Assembly (NCBI GenBank): GCA_964529415.1
Contig: CAZGWD010000008.1
Span: 1 to 64,000 of the forward strand
Source: CAYMPH01 sp964529415
GTDB taxonomy: Bacteria > Spirochaetota > UBA4802 > UBA5550
DNA: 64,000 nt
Reading direction: 5' to 3'
Part shown: in pieces, positions 25,445-35,391 of the stretch
Layout of the letters: each line of letters opens with the position of its first letter
Numbering within the stretch: the first letter of the stretch is position 1
The notes under the pieces: generated by a model
What the model saw: only the letters and a program-made list of their open reading frames with translations
What the model was told of the DNA's origin: nothing
The model's database searches: none
Position numbers and translations under genes: made by a program

Positions 25445-28400
25445 ATGGAAAAACTTAGTCGAAGATCGTTTTTCAAAAGGGGAGCATTATCTCTTGGAAC
25501 CCTTGTCTCAACTTTCGGTCTGTCCTCCACTTCGTCCTGGGCTGGCACAAAAGAGTTCAAGACTAAAAGGACAAAAGAAAGCACCTCTGTATGCTGTTTC
25601 TGCGGCGTAGGCTGCGGATTAATTACACAGACACGTGACGGTGATGTCATCAATGTTGAAGGTGATCCTAATCATCCTATCAACGAAGGTTCACTCTGTT
25701 CAAAGGGCGCTGCTATTTATCAGATCTACAAGAATAAACGTAGAAATGATTATGTAATGTACCGCGCACCAAAATCTCATGCATGGGAAAAGAAAGACTG
25801 GAACTGGGCAATGCAGAAAATAGCCCAGAACATCCGCGAGACTCGCGAAAAAACATTTATCAAAGAAGAAAACGGACTAATAGTTAATCGTACGAACGGG
25901 ATCGCTCAGTTAGGAGGTGCGTCTCTCGATAACGAAGAATGTTATCTTGCTTCTAAATTTGCAAGAGCTCTCGGCATAACATACCTCGAACATCAGGCGC
26001 GGATTTGACACTCCGCCACGGTCGCCAGTTTGGGCGCCTCTTTTGGTCGTGGAGCCATGACCAACCATTGGAATGACATTGAAAATGCAGATGTTGTTCT
26101 TATTATGGGAAGCAATGCAGCAGAGAATCACCCTATATCAATGAAATTCGTTCAGAAAGCCCGTGAAAAGGGCGGCAAGCTTATCAGCGTTGACCCTCGA
26201 TTCACAAGAACTTCAGCAGTTTCTGATCTGTATGCTCCTCTCAGATCAGGTACAGATATTGCTTTTCTGAACGGTATTATCAACATCGCTCTTGAGTCAG
26301 ATAAAATAAACAGGGAATATGTTATCAATTATACAAACGCATCATATTTAATTGACCCGGCTTATGGTTTTGATGATGGTGTTTTTTCAGGTTATGACAT
26401 AGACAAGAGAAATTATAAAAAAGACTCCTGGAAATACCAGATGGATGGAGCAGGCAATCCGCTTAAAGATCCAACTCTAAACAGCCCTAATTGCGTTTAT
26501 CAGCTTATGAAAAAGCATTTTTCACGATATACATTAGATAAGGTTTGCGGTATTACAGGATGTCCTGAAAATCTTTTAAAGAAAGTAGCTGATTTGTATT
26601 TAACCACTGCTGATAATGATAAAGCTGCAACCATAATGTATGCAATGGGAACAACACAGCACACAGTTGGAACACAGAATATCCGTTCATACGTAATTCT
26701 TCAGCTGCTCATGGGTAACATGGGAGTGGCAGGCGGCGGAATAAATGCTCTTCGCGGCGAGTCCAATGTTCAGGGTTCAACTGATATGGGTCTTCTGTTC
26801 CATATCATACCTGGATATATGCAGTCACCGACAAATAAAGATAAGGATCTTGCAGCTTATTTTGATAGAGTTGTTCCAAAAACCAATGATCCGAAATCCA
26901 TCAACTGGTGGAACAATACTCCAAAATATATGGTAAGTCTCCTTAAAGCATGGTGGGGTGAAAATGCCCAGAAAGAAAATGATTTTGCTTTCAACTATCT
27001 GCCTAAACGATCCGGCGCGTATGATCATATAAACCTTTTTGAAGCCATGTTTGCAGGAAAGATAAAGGGACTGATCGCCTGGGGGCAAAACCCGGCTGTT
27101 GGCGGACCTAATCTGCAGAAAGAAAGAAAAGCACTTCAGAAACTTGACTGGATGGTGGTTTCAGAGCTTTGGGAAACTGAAACAGCAGCATTCTGGAAGG
27201 GTCCTGATGCTGATGATCCGACAAAAACAATAGATTCAAGAAAAATTGATACTGAAGTTTTTCTGCTTCCTGCTGTTTCATCTGTTGAAAAAGACGGATC
27301 AATAAGCAACTCCGGAAGATGGGTGCAGCACAGATATACAACAATTACTCCTGAAGATCCGGGCTGGCATGGAGATGCGCGCTCTGACCTATGGATTGTT
27401 GATGCTATGTTTAAGTCTGTTAAGGAAGAGTATAAAAAGAAACCTGGAAAATTTGACGATCCTATTATGAAACTGAACTGGGATTACGGTACAGGTGATA
27501 AAGCAGTTGATCTTCATAAAGAACCGGATGCAATTCTTGTTATGTCTGAAATTAACGGCTACAATATTAAAGACGGAAAACGCGCAGGCCAGGTTCCTGC
27601 GTTCCCTGCTTTGAAAGATGATGGTACAACTGCCTGCGGATGCTGGGTTTACAGCGGATGCTGTGTTGACTGGAATGCAAAAGAAGGCAGCAAGTCTGAT
27701 ACTCACTTTAAGAAAATAAAGATAAACGGAAAGGATAAGGAATTATCTTTGCGTTCAGCCAAGAGATTTGCGGAAAAAAATGAACCTGCAGCAATGAAAC
27801 AGATCGCTGAAGGAAGAGCTCCCGGACTGAATTCCAACTGGTCATGGGCCTGGCCTGTTAATAGAAGAATTATTTACAACAGAGCATCTCTTGACGCGAA
27901 AGAGCAGCCTCTTGCACCTAAGAAATGGGTGGTAAAATGGCTTCCGGATGCAGATAACGGCATGGATCCTAAAACGAATCTTCCGCTTCCAAAAGGCAAA
28001 TACATAGGGGATGTTGTTGACGGAGGAGCAAATGCAGCTCCTAATGCCAAGCATCCATTTATAATGTTAGGTGAAGGTCAGGCGAGATTGTTCTCTTCAG
28101 CTCTTGCAGATGGTCCTTTCCCTGAGCATTATGAGCCGGTTGAGTCTCCAGTAAATGGAAATAACATGTCCGGAACCAAGAATAATCCGGCAATTGTTCT
28201 TTTTAATCTGAGCAAAGACGATGTTGTATGCAAGCTGAACGATGTAGGAGCACCTAAAGATTTTCCGATTGTTGCTACAACCTACAGAATGTCGGAACAC
28301 TGGCAGGCTGGTGCTATGACACGTAATCTTCCATGGCTTGCTGAACTTGTTCCTGATCTTTTCATTGAGATGAGTGAAGAGCTGGCTAAAGAAAGAAAAA

Positions 28401-28666
28401 TCAAGCACGGAGATAGAGTGCAGGTTTCTTCTTCAAAGGGCAGCATTAAAGCTTATGCTCTGGTAACTTCAAGATTTAAGCCTTTTAATATCGTTGATTC
28501 TGATGGTACAAAGAAGAAAGTCCATGAAATAGGAATACCGTGGCATTTCGGATATATGGGTATCGCTACAGGTGATTCCTGTAATATCCTTACTCCGCAC
28601 GCGGGTGATGCCAACACAAACATACCGGAGTTTAAGGCATTTCTCTGCGAAGTGAAAAAGGTATAA
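25445..28666 (+). CDS. fdnG: Selenocysteine formate dehydrogenase, catalytic alpha subunit
   Basis: A 1073-aa molybdopterin enzyme that oxidises formate to CO2 (or reduces CO2) in the periplasm. The twin-arginine signal SRRSFFK (5-11) exports it folded. One [4Fe-4S] cluster is bound by Cys50, Cys53, Cys57 and Cys85. The TGA at 26006-26008 (residue 188) is read as selenocysteine: flanking protein sequence is continuous (YLEHQARI-U-HSATVASLGASFGRGAMTNH), exactly the FdnG/FdoG active-site context, and a SECIS-like hairpin follows at 26020. Automatic gene callers would split it in two. GGAGA precedes the ATG. It is followed at 13 bases by the Fe-S subunit gene. SelA-D genes are not in this window. 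Confidence 0.96.
26020..26038 (+). promoter_or_regulatory. Bacterial SECIS element in fdnG
   Basis: The hairpin starts 11 bases after the UGA (26006-26008). GG (26020-26021) pairs with CC (26037-26038), U26022 is bulged, CGCC (26023-26026) pairs with GGCG (26033-26036), and the loop is AGUUUG (26027-26032). The bulged U and the position match the SelB-binding hairpin of Escherichia coli formate dehydrogenases. Confidence 0.85.
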
Positions 28667-28678
28667 GGAGAGGCAACC

Positions 28679-29500
28679 ATGAAATCAGTAGATAAACAAA
28701 AAGGTTTTTTAATAGATACAACAAAATGTATGGGCTGCAGAGGCTGCCAGGTTGCATGCAAACAGTGGAATGAACTGCCTGCTGAAAAAACAAAGTTTGT
28801 CAGCGGGGGGCTGGGCAGTTATCAGAATCCTTCAAATATGTCCGGAAAAACATACACTGTCATTAAATTTTTTGAGATTAAAGATGATAAAAATAATCTT
28901 ACAAACTGGATATTCAGAAAAGACCAGTGCCAGCATTGTCTTGAACCTGCATGCGAGTCAGCCTGTATCGTAAGTGCAATAAATAAGCAGCCTGAAGGCC
29001 CTGTAACTTGGGACGGAAGCAAATGTATAGGCTGCAGATACTGCATGGTCGCATGTCCTTACAATATTCCCAAGTTTGAGTGGGATAAAGCAGTTCCGGA
29101 TATCAGAAAGTGTACACTCTGCTACGATCGTATTCTGGAAGGCCTTGCTCCTGCGTGTGCAACAACCTGTCCAACAGGCGCAATTCTTTATGGGGATCGT
29201 GCTGAACTTATTAAAATCGGCGAGAAGCGCATGAAGAGCAATCCTGAGAATTATCATCAGCATTTATATGGTAAAGAAGAGATTGGGGGAACCTGCGTTA
29301 TGTATCTCGGCAAAGTCCCAATGGAACAGCTTGATTATCCTAAAAATCTTCCATCTCAGCCTCTTGGAATGAAAACAGCACCTGCAATGCATGCCATACC
29401 TGGTGTAGTAATGGGCTTAAGTGTTGTTCTCGGTCTTGCATCCTATGTAATTAACAGAAGGATTGAGAACCAGGAACTTGAGAAAAAGGAGGGTAAGTGA
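28679..29500 (+). CDS. fdnH: Formate dehydrogenase Fe-S beta subunit
   Basis: A 273-aa electron-transfer subunit with four [4Fe-4S] clusters bound by motifs CMGCRGCQVAC, CQHCLEPACESAC, CIGCRYCMVAC and CTLCYDRI with CATTCPTGA. A single membrane helix near the C-terminus (HAIPGVVMGLSVVLGLASYV) anchors it, as in FdnH. It takes electrons from the alpha subunit and passes them to the membrane partner. AGGAGAGG lies before the ATG. It is exported together with the alpha subunit on the latter's Tat signal. The next gene starts immediately at its end. Confidence 0.95.
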   Translation: MKSVDKQKGFLIDTTKCMGCRGCQVACKQWNELPAEKTKFVSGGLGSYQNPSNMSGKTYTVIKFFEIKDDKNNLTNWIFRKDQCQHCLEPACESACIVSAINKQPEGPVTWDGSKCIGCRYCMVACPYNIPKFEWDKAVPDIRKCTLCYDRILEGLAPACATTCPTGAILYGDRAELIKIGEKRMKSNPENYHQHLYGKEEIGGTCVMYLGKVPMEQLDYPKNLPSQPLGMKTAPAMHAIPGVVMGLSVVLGLASYVINRRIENQELEKKEGK

Positions 29501-29502
29501 TC

Positions 29503-30864
29503 ATGGATATAAAAAATAAGATAATGCCGCTTGTTGATAAAGGCATTGAAAAAACTAAATCAATTCTCGACTATCTCGGATTCGATTTTAAAAAGTTAAA
29601 TATTGATATTGGAATTGAGATATTGCCGCACTTTAAAAACACAGGCAAAGGAATTAAAATTCTTCTCGCTCTTGTGGTAATTGCGGTTTTTCTTGCAGCA
29701 ATAAGATTTGTATTCGGTATAGGCGCTATATCAAATCTTACTGACGGATATCCATGGGGTATCTGGATCGGATTTGATGTAATGTCAGGTGTTGCTCTTG
29801 CTGCAGGCGGTTTTACAACTGCAGCGCTTGTTCACCTTTTCGGCCGTGAGAAATATCACCCTGCAGTTCGTCCTGCAATTCTTACAGCGTTTCTCGGATA
29901 TATTCTTGTAGCTGTAGGTCTGCTTGTTGACCTCGGACGTCCGTGGGATATATGGCATCTGTTTCTTTACTGGAACAAGGATTCAGCACTTGCAGAAGTT
30001 GGATGGTGCGTAGTTTTATATCTTTGTGTTCTTTTTATAGAATTTCTTCCTGTTGTTCTTGAAAAGTACAAGGCGGAAAAACTTATAAAAATATACAACA
30101 TTGCTGCTCCATTCCTGTGCGTATGTTTTGTATCAATCTTTGTATTGATTATGACATCAAGCACACAGTATATGATGGTTGTTTTTGCGCTGCTTCTGGT
30201 TTTACTTGTATTTTTCGGTCTTACAATTGCAAAAAGCGGAACAATGCTGATTGTATATATGGCCGGGGTAATTTTCTCAACAGCACATCAGTCTTCTCTT
30301 GGTACTCTGATGCTGCTTGTACCTACAAAACTTAATTCACTGTGGTACACACCGGCACTTCCGCTTTATTTCTATGCATCTGCGATTGCTGTCGGATTTG
30401 CCATGGTTATATTTGAATCCACTCTTTCATCAAAAGGATTCGGATTTAAACTTGAGACAGACGTAATTCAGGGACTTGGAAAAATTTTAAGATGGCTTGT
30501 GGTTTTTGTTTTTTCTTTCAGAGCTATCACTCTTTATATGCAGACCGGATTCAGATTCAATGCAGATATTTATCAGCTTGTATTTTTTGCGATAGAAATA
30601 ATTGGAGGGCTGTTGATTCCGATTGTTCTTCTGTTTGCTTCATCTGAGCCGAGAATGGTTTACAGAGCTGCAGGGCTGTATGTTTTCCTTGGAGTAGTTC
30701 TTAACAGGTTTAATGTCTCATTCATTGGTCTTCCTGTTCCGGGATATTCAGTTTATTGGCCTCATCCTTTTGAGATTTTAATCTCAGCTGGGGTTGCTTC
30801 AGCCGGAATTCTGATTTATTATCTGATAGGAAAGAATTTTCCTGTTTTTGAAGAACACAAATAG
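29503..30864 (+). CDS. NrfD/HybB-type membrane quinone-interacting subunit
   Basis: A 453-aa integral membrane protein with about ten helices, of the NrfD/PsrC/HybB family (typical YPWGIWIGFDVMSGVALAAG, then GREKYHPAVRPAILTAFLGY and LLVDLGRPWDIW). It replaces the cytochrome b FdnI of enterobacterial formate dehydrogenase-N and lacks that subunit's heme-binding pattern, so electrons probably go straight to a quinone or are used to build an ion gradient. The ATG at 29503 is preferred to GTG 29497 because GGAGG is nine bases upstream. A strong terminator follows, so the operon is three genes. Confidence 0.92.
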   Translation: MDIKNKIMPLVDKGIEKTKSILDYLGFDFKKLNIDIGIEILPHFKNTGKGIKILLALVVIAVFLAAIRFVFGIGAISNLTDGYPWGIWIGFDVMSGVALAAGGFTTAALVHLFGREKYHPAVRPAILTAFLGYILVAVGLLVDLGRPWDIWHLFLYWNKDSALAEVGWCVVLYLCVLFIEFLPVVLEKYKAEKLIKIYNIAAPFLCVCFVSIFVLIMTSSTQYMMVVFALLLVLLVFFGLTIAKSGTMLIVYMAGVIFSTAHQSSLGTLMLLVPTKLNSLWYTPALPLYFYASAIAVGFAMVIFESTLSSKGFGFKLETDVIQGLGKILRWLVVFVFSFRAITLYMQTGFRFNADIYQLVFFAIEIIGGLLIPIVLLFASSEPRMVYRAAGLYVFLGVVLNRFNVSFIGLPVPGYSVYWPHPFEILISAGVASAGILIYYLIGKNFPVFEEHK

Positions 30865-30892
30865 ATAAAGATAATTTTTAAAATCAAATATA

Positions 30893-30927
30893 AAGGCTGG
30901 TATCCGAAAGGATATCAGCTTTTTTTT
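30893..30927 (+). terminator. Rho-independent terminator of the formate dehydrogenase operon
   Basis: AAGGCTGGTATCC (30893-30905), GAAA tetraloop, GGATATCAGC (30910-30919), then eight Ts (30920-30927). The stem has 10-13 pairs. Confidence 0.95.
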
Positions 30928-31088
30928 GTGCGGTAATAAATATCGGGATGGTTAGTATAAATTATAAAATATTATCCCTGCATATTTTAATGAATTAATA
31001 TTTAAAAAATTATTGACTCGCAATATTAAATATAGTTAAAATTTTTAATCTTTCCTTCAAATATCTTCAAACCAACATCGGAGGCTTC

Positions 31089-33665
31089 ATGGATATCAAA
31101 AAAGAAATGCTCTCATTGCTTGATGATTTCAAAAAGGCAACCGGAAAATATACAAACATCGTAAAAGAATATGAAGCTTCGGATTATATCATTGAAAATG
31201 AAAAAATGAAGATTGAGATAGCTTCCCTATCAAAAAAAATGGATGAATTCACTAGTGAAAATAAAAAAATCAGGGATGAGAACCTGAAGCTGAAAATCAG
31301 CCTCAATGAACAGATTATGGATGAAAGACTCAGCATCCTAAAAATATCACAGGAGAAAAAGGAAATTTATTTCAAAAATGCAGCATCCGGCGCGTCAAAC
31401 AGGCTCAATCACCTTGAGGAAAAAATAAAGGAAGACATAAATAAATTCAGGAAAAAAACCGAGGCAGAACTTGGCGATGAAAAACAGTCAGTTCTGACTG
31501 AAATCCAGGAATTTTACAACAGGCTGTCCAAGAGAATTGAAGCCATGAGAAAAAAAATCGAGAAGGATGAAATTACAGTTGTCCAGTCCATCAAGGAAGG
31601 TTACCGCGACCTTTCTTCCGAACCAGTTGATGATGAAACTTTGCAAAAGCGCATGAAGAGAAACAGCCTCGAACTCAAGATCGGCCTGAACTGGATCAAT
31701 AAAATAGGCATATTCCTCATTCTTATAGGCATAGGCTACGCGGCCCAGTACAGCTACAACCAGTGGTTCACAGACACAATGCGGAGCATCACTTTTTTTA
31801 TTCTTGGCGGAATATTTCTCGCAGGAGGGGAATTTCTTTACCAGAAGGGAAAGGATGTTTTTTCAAAGGGGCTTCTCGGCGGAGGCATTTCAATTCTCTA
31901 TGCATCGGTTTTTATAAGCTATTTCCGATATGAGATTATACCTCTGAACATAAGCCTGCTCCTTCTTGTGCTTATTACGCTCGTGTCGCTTGTGCTGTCC
32001 GTGCGTTATAATTCCCAGACCATAGCCGGATTCGCAATAGCGGGAGGGTATCTTCCTCTTATTACTTTGATTCACGATGTTGTATCACATGGAGTTCCAT
32101 TTGCGGACCAGAATCTTTACGGCATGCTCGGGTATCTTTTTATTCTGAATCTTCTCATGGTGCTGATTTCGTTTTTCAAGAGATGGAGCATCATCATGTA
32201 CATCAGCTTCGTTTCATATATATCATGTCTTGTGTATCTGATATTCGATGTCAAGGTGTTTGCGTTCTCTATTGCATATTCAATTGTCGCATTCGTCATG
32301 TATCAGCTAATAATACTTTTGTATCCTTTCAAGTATAAAATGAAACTTACAAGGCCGGATATTGCAATGCTTGGCCTTAATACATTCATAAGCTGCATTA
32401 TAATCTACCTTCTGTTTGAAAAAGCCGGTTTGAAAGATTATCGCGGTTATCTTGCATTGGTTTTCTGTCTGATGTATGTGGGTCTGGGCCAGTTCGTTCA
32501 GAGAATCATGAACCAGGAAAAAGAGATACTTGTTCTGTTTTACGGAACTTCTCTTACATTCGCGATACTCATGATCCCGTTCCAGTTCGGAATACACTGG
32601 CTTACAATCGGATGGCTCATTGAAGGTGTTATGCTCACTATACTCGGATACAAACAGAAAATACGCTACATGGAGCTGGCAGGCTGGTGCATAACTGCTT
32701 TATGCATCACTACATTCTACCTGTTTGATTTTTTCCCGTATCTTTACGGCTCTGAAAAAGTTAAGTTTTTCAAAATGAAATATACTTCTGTAATAATCGG
32801 CATGATCACGGTTCTTTTTATTTACCTGCGCGCACTGGAAAAAGATATGATTTCCCGGTATTCTAAAATGGGTAAAGTAATTACAGGGTACAAGTATTTT
32901 GTAATTTTCAGCTTCTGGGTTTTTCTGAATATTGTAGGACTGCATTTCTACGATAAACTCGTTGCAGTATTCCGCGAACGCGACGAGTCTCTTTACCTTA
33001 ATAACGCTTTTTACAGGACAATAATAGTTTCCATGATTCACGTAGCTCTGGCATTTGCACTTACAAAAATAAAACTCTTACAGGACAGGGCCGTCCAGAT
33101 TTTCAGTTTTTTTCTTTATATAATCGCAATATTATCCTGCCTGTTTATAGATGTATTTATTCCTCTTTTGAATTATTCATATTCGGATAATACTGTATCT
33201 CATTACGTTGCTCTCGGCATTCTTGTCGCATATAATTTTTTTATTCTTTTTACGGGCAGAGAGCTTCTTCTTCGCGTAATAACAAAAACGAAATCCAATC
33301 TTGAATATTATCCTCTTGCTGTCAGTGTTTTTCTTCTCGGAGTTATAACCTCGTTTGTTGTTGTTCAGTTCAGGCTTGGAGAGATTAACCTCCTTCTGAG
33401 TTTCATATATCTTGCCATGGCATTCGGCAGCATATTATACGGTTTCAAGCGAAAATATTCATACGTCCGCCTGTTCGGGCTCGGGCTTACCTTTATCACT
33501 CTTGGTAAATTATTTTTCTGGGATTTGAAATTCCTCAAGGGGAATATTGGTGCAAGAATTATTGCCTTTTTCGGTTTCGGGATTTGTCTTCTTATGATTT
33601 CTTTTCTGTATCAGAAAATTAAAAATATTGTGGATGTGCCGGATGTTAAAATTACAAAAAAGTAA
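31089..33665 (+). CDS. DUF2339 polytopic membrane protein
   Basis: An 858-aa protein. Residues 1-190 are a long charged coiled coil (for example YIIENEKMKIEIASLSKKMD). The rest is more than twenty hydrophobic helices with the DUF2339 opening LNWINKIGIFLILIGIGYAA. The function of the family is unknown; a role at the cell envelope is usually supposed. GGAGG lies before the ATG. It is followed by a DUF3999-like gene whose start overlaps its last codons; the same two-gene pairing is known in other bacteria, which supports a joint function, but what they do is not established. Confidence 0.85.
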   Translation: MDIKKEMLSLLDDFKKATGKYTNIVKEYEASDYIIENEKMKIEIASLSKKMDEFTSENKKIRDENLKLKISLNEQIMDERLSILKISQEKKEIYFKNAASGASNRLNHLEEKIKEDINKFRKKTEAELGDEKQSVLTEIQEFYNRLSKRIEAMRKKIEKDEITVVQSIKEGYRDLSSEPVDDETLQKRMKRNSLELKIGLNWINKIGIFLILIGIGYAAQYSYNQWFTDTMRSITFFILGGIFLAGGEFLYQKGKDVFSKGLLGGGISILYASVFISYFRYEIIPLNISLLLLVLITLVSLVLSVRYNSQTIAGFAIAGGYLPLITLIHDVVSHGVPFADQNLYGMLGYLFILNLLMVLISFFKRWSIIMYISFVSYISCLVYLIFDVKVFAFSIAYSIVAFVMYQLIILLYPFKYKMKLTRPDIAMLGLNTFISCIIIYLLFEKAGLKDYRGYLALVFCLMYVGLGQFVQRIMNQEKEILVLFYGTSLTFAILMIPFQFGIHWLTIGWLIEGVMLTILGYKQKIRYMELAGWCITALCITTFYLFDFFPYLYGSEKVKFFKMKYTSVIIGMITVLFIYLRALEKDMISRYSKMGKVITGYKYFVIFSFWVFLNIVGLHFYDKLVAVFRERDESLYLNNAFYRTIIVSMIHVALAFALTKIKLLQDRAVQIFSFFLYIIAILSCLFIDVFIPLLNYSYSDNTVSHYVALGILVAYNFFILFTGRELLLRVITKTKSNLEYYPLAVSVFLLGVITSFVVVQFRLGEINLLLSFIYLAMAFGSILYGFKRKYSYVRLFGLGLTFITLGKLFFWDLKFLKGNIGARIIAFFGFGICLLMISFLYQKIKNIVDVPDVKITKK

Positions 33666-34968
33666 AATAGCAATTGCGGCAGGCCTGGTCTGCCTTTTGG
33701 TTTCAGTTGATCCTGCATCAGGAAAAGATGATAAAAAATCTGCAAGCCCTGCTGATAAAATTAAAACCGACTGGAAGTTCAGTAAAAACATTGAATGCAG
33801 CAGCGATGTCAATACCTATAAGTTTTTTCTGCTCGATGAAGATGTGTACAGGTATGCACTTTCCGGTCTTGCTGATTTACGGATTATAGATTCAAACGGA
33901 GATCAGACCCCGTATTTCATAGAGCATGGTTCAACCGAATATGCTTCAAGGGAGATTAAATATAAATCCAGAAAAATCGGAGAGAATATCAACTGGAATA
34001 AAAAAAAGGCTTCATTTGATTTTCAGATTATTCCAGGGCAGGGATCTTTTGTAGGAAGGACAATTATTCTAACTGTTCCACAGGAAAATTATTCCAGGCA
34101 GGTTATCGTTTACGGCAGATATGATAATACGGATTGGCAGGAAATTAAAACAGACAGCATATATAAATTTGAGAAGTATTTTAAAAATAATATAGATTTT
34201 GATACAGAACTTTCTTACAATTTTTACCGGATACAGATTATAGATGCAGTGCCCGGGAATTCCATTTCCGGACTGATGCTTGCCGGAAGTACACTAACCC
34301 GTTTTGAGCAGTTGTATCAGAAAAAAGATCTGGACTATACGGTAAAAAATGAAGAATCATCTACGCTCCTTGCAATTAAAAATCCAGGGCGGTTGAAGAT
34401 ATTCCATTTATTGTTTAAAATTGATGGAACTTTCAACAGGGACTTTGAATTATATTCCGAAACGGAATATGAACTGTCCGATGCCCGTCAGAGAAGCAGG
34501 GAAAAGAGGAAGCATCCGATCAGCGACGGCAAAATTTATAATTTTGAATTTAAGGAAACAAGCATTTCAAACAGGTCGATCGATCTTGCGCACAATCACC
34601 GGAACTCTGAAATAATTTACATGCGCATATTTAATAACAATGACAAACCTCTTGATATTAAAGGCATCCAGTCTTCATATTATATAGACAAGGTGGTTTT
34701 TAAAAGCGCCAAGGGCATGTCATACAAGATTTATTTTGGCAACCAGAAAGCGGAGCATCCGGTATATGATATTGTAACTTACAAAAAACACATATACAAG
34801 GAAAAGATGGATAATTGTAAAGCCGGTAATATTAACGGAAAAATTCCTGAAGCTGATCAATTGCCTTTAATATCTGAAAAAAAACTTAAAATTATATTAA
34901 ATGTCATAATTGTAATTATATCGCTTCTTTTAATATTTTTTATAGTAAAAAAATTAAAAAAAAATTAA
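33643..34968 (+). CDS. DUF3999-like periplasmic protein with C-terminal anchor
   Basis: A 441-aa protein with an N-terminal signal (SKIAIAAGLVCLLVSVDPAS), a large beta-rich periplasmic part and a C-terminal membrane helix (IILNVIIVIISLLLIFFIV) with a lysine tail. Segments such as YRYALSGLADLRIIDSNGDQ with TPYFIE match the DUF3999 pattern (a protein compared to its own derived structure 'is determined by property of residue x'). The start at 33643 overlaps the DUF2339 gene by 23 bases; an upstream in-frame ATG at 33634 is possible. The pair is very probably co-translated. Confidence in the family is moderate. Confidence 0.7.
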   Translation: MLKLQKSKIAIAAGLVCLLVSVDPASGKDDKKSASPADKIKTDWKFSKNIECSSDVNTYKFFLLDEDVYRYALSGLADLRIIDSNGDQTPYFIEHGSTEYASREIKYKSRKIGENINWNKKKASFDFQIIPGQGSFVGRTIILTVPQENYSRQVIVYGRYDNTDWQEIKTDSIYKFEKYFKNNIDFDTELSYNFYRIQIIDAVPGNSISGLMLAGSTLTRFEQLYQKKDLDYTVKNEESSTLLAIKNPGRLKIFHLLFKIDGTFNRDFELYSETEYELSDARQRSREKRKHPISDGKIYNFEFKETSISNRSIDLAHNHRNSEIIYMRIFNNNDKPLDIKGIQSSYYIDKVVFKSAKGMSYKIYFGNQKAEHPVYDIVTYKKHIYKEKMDNCKAGNINGKIPEADQLPLISEKKLKIILNVIIVIISLLLIFFIVKKLKKN

Positions 34969-34995
34969 CCTTCATATATAAAGGTAAGGTTTTTT
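34967..34995 (+). terminator. Weak terminator after the DUF3999-like gene
   Basis: ACCTT (34968-34972) pairs with AAGGT (34981-34985), followed by AAGG and six Ts (34990-34995). The stem is short, so this is tentative. Confidence 0.35.
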
Positions 34996-35085
34996 AAAAA
35001 ATCGCTGACATGGAATAATTAAAATATCATTATAGCAGGTTACGATTTAATTAGCGCTTTGTAAATTCAGTAGAATTTTTTTTTA

Positions 35086-35210
35086 TTGTCATACCTGTGA
35101 TTGCTTTGACAGGCTCAGCACAAGAACGGGGATCAAGACTGCAGATATGAATTCACCCGAGAGTGCAGGCCATCGCCTTCGCGGGTCTTGCACCCTCGGG
35201 TGAATGACAG
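35086..35210. repeat. Dispersed palindromic element, family 2 copy A
   Basis: The gene-free gap 34969-35391 is largely this element. TGTCAT (35087-35092) and ATGACA (35204-35209) are the ends. Inside, ATTCACCCGAG (35151-35161) pairs with CTCGGGTGAAT (35195-35205). The 22 bases 35184-35205 recur, inverted and with one difference, at 48399-48420 in copy B. No coding potential; outside the element the gap shows nothing else. Confidence 0.8.
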
Positions 35211-35391
35211 GAAATGTTCAAATTCAATCGTATCCGCTATAGTATACGAGAATTTAAAATTATAGTTGCAAACAGTTTCTGTTGTTCTGAAGTAAGTCTG
35301 TTTTGCAGCATACGTGCTAAGAATTTTTTTACATTAAAAATAATTTTTAAAAAAGATAAGAAAGTTAAATAAATTATACCGGCAGGTGGAT

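Noticed and set aside
26006..26008. Stop codon splitting the formate dehydrogenase gene, as if a pseudogene
   Set aside because: Flanking sequence is continuous with the known selenocysteine site and a SECIS-like hairpin follows; the TGA is recoded.
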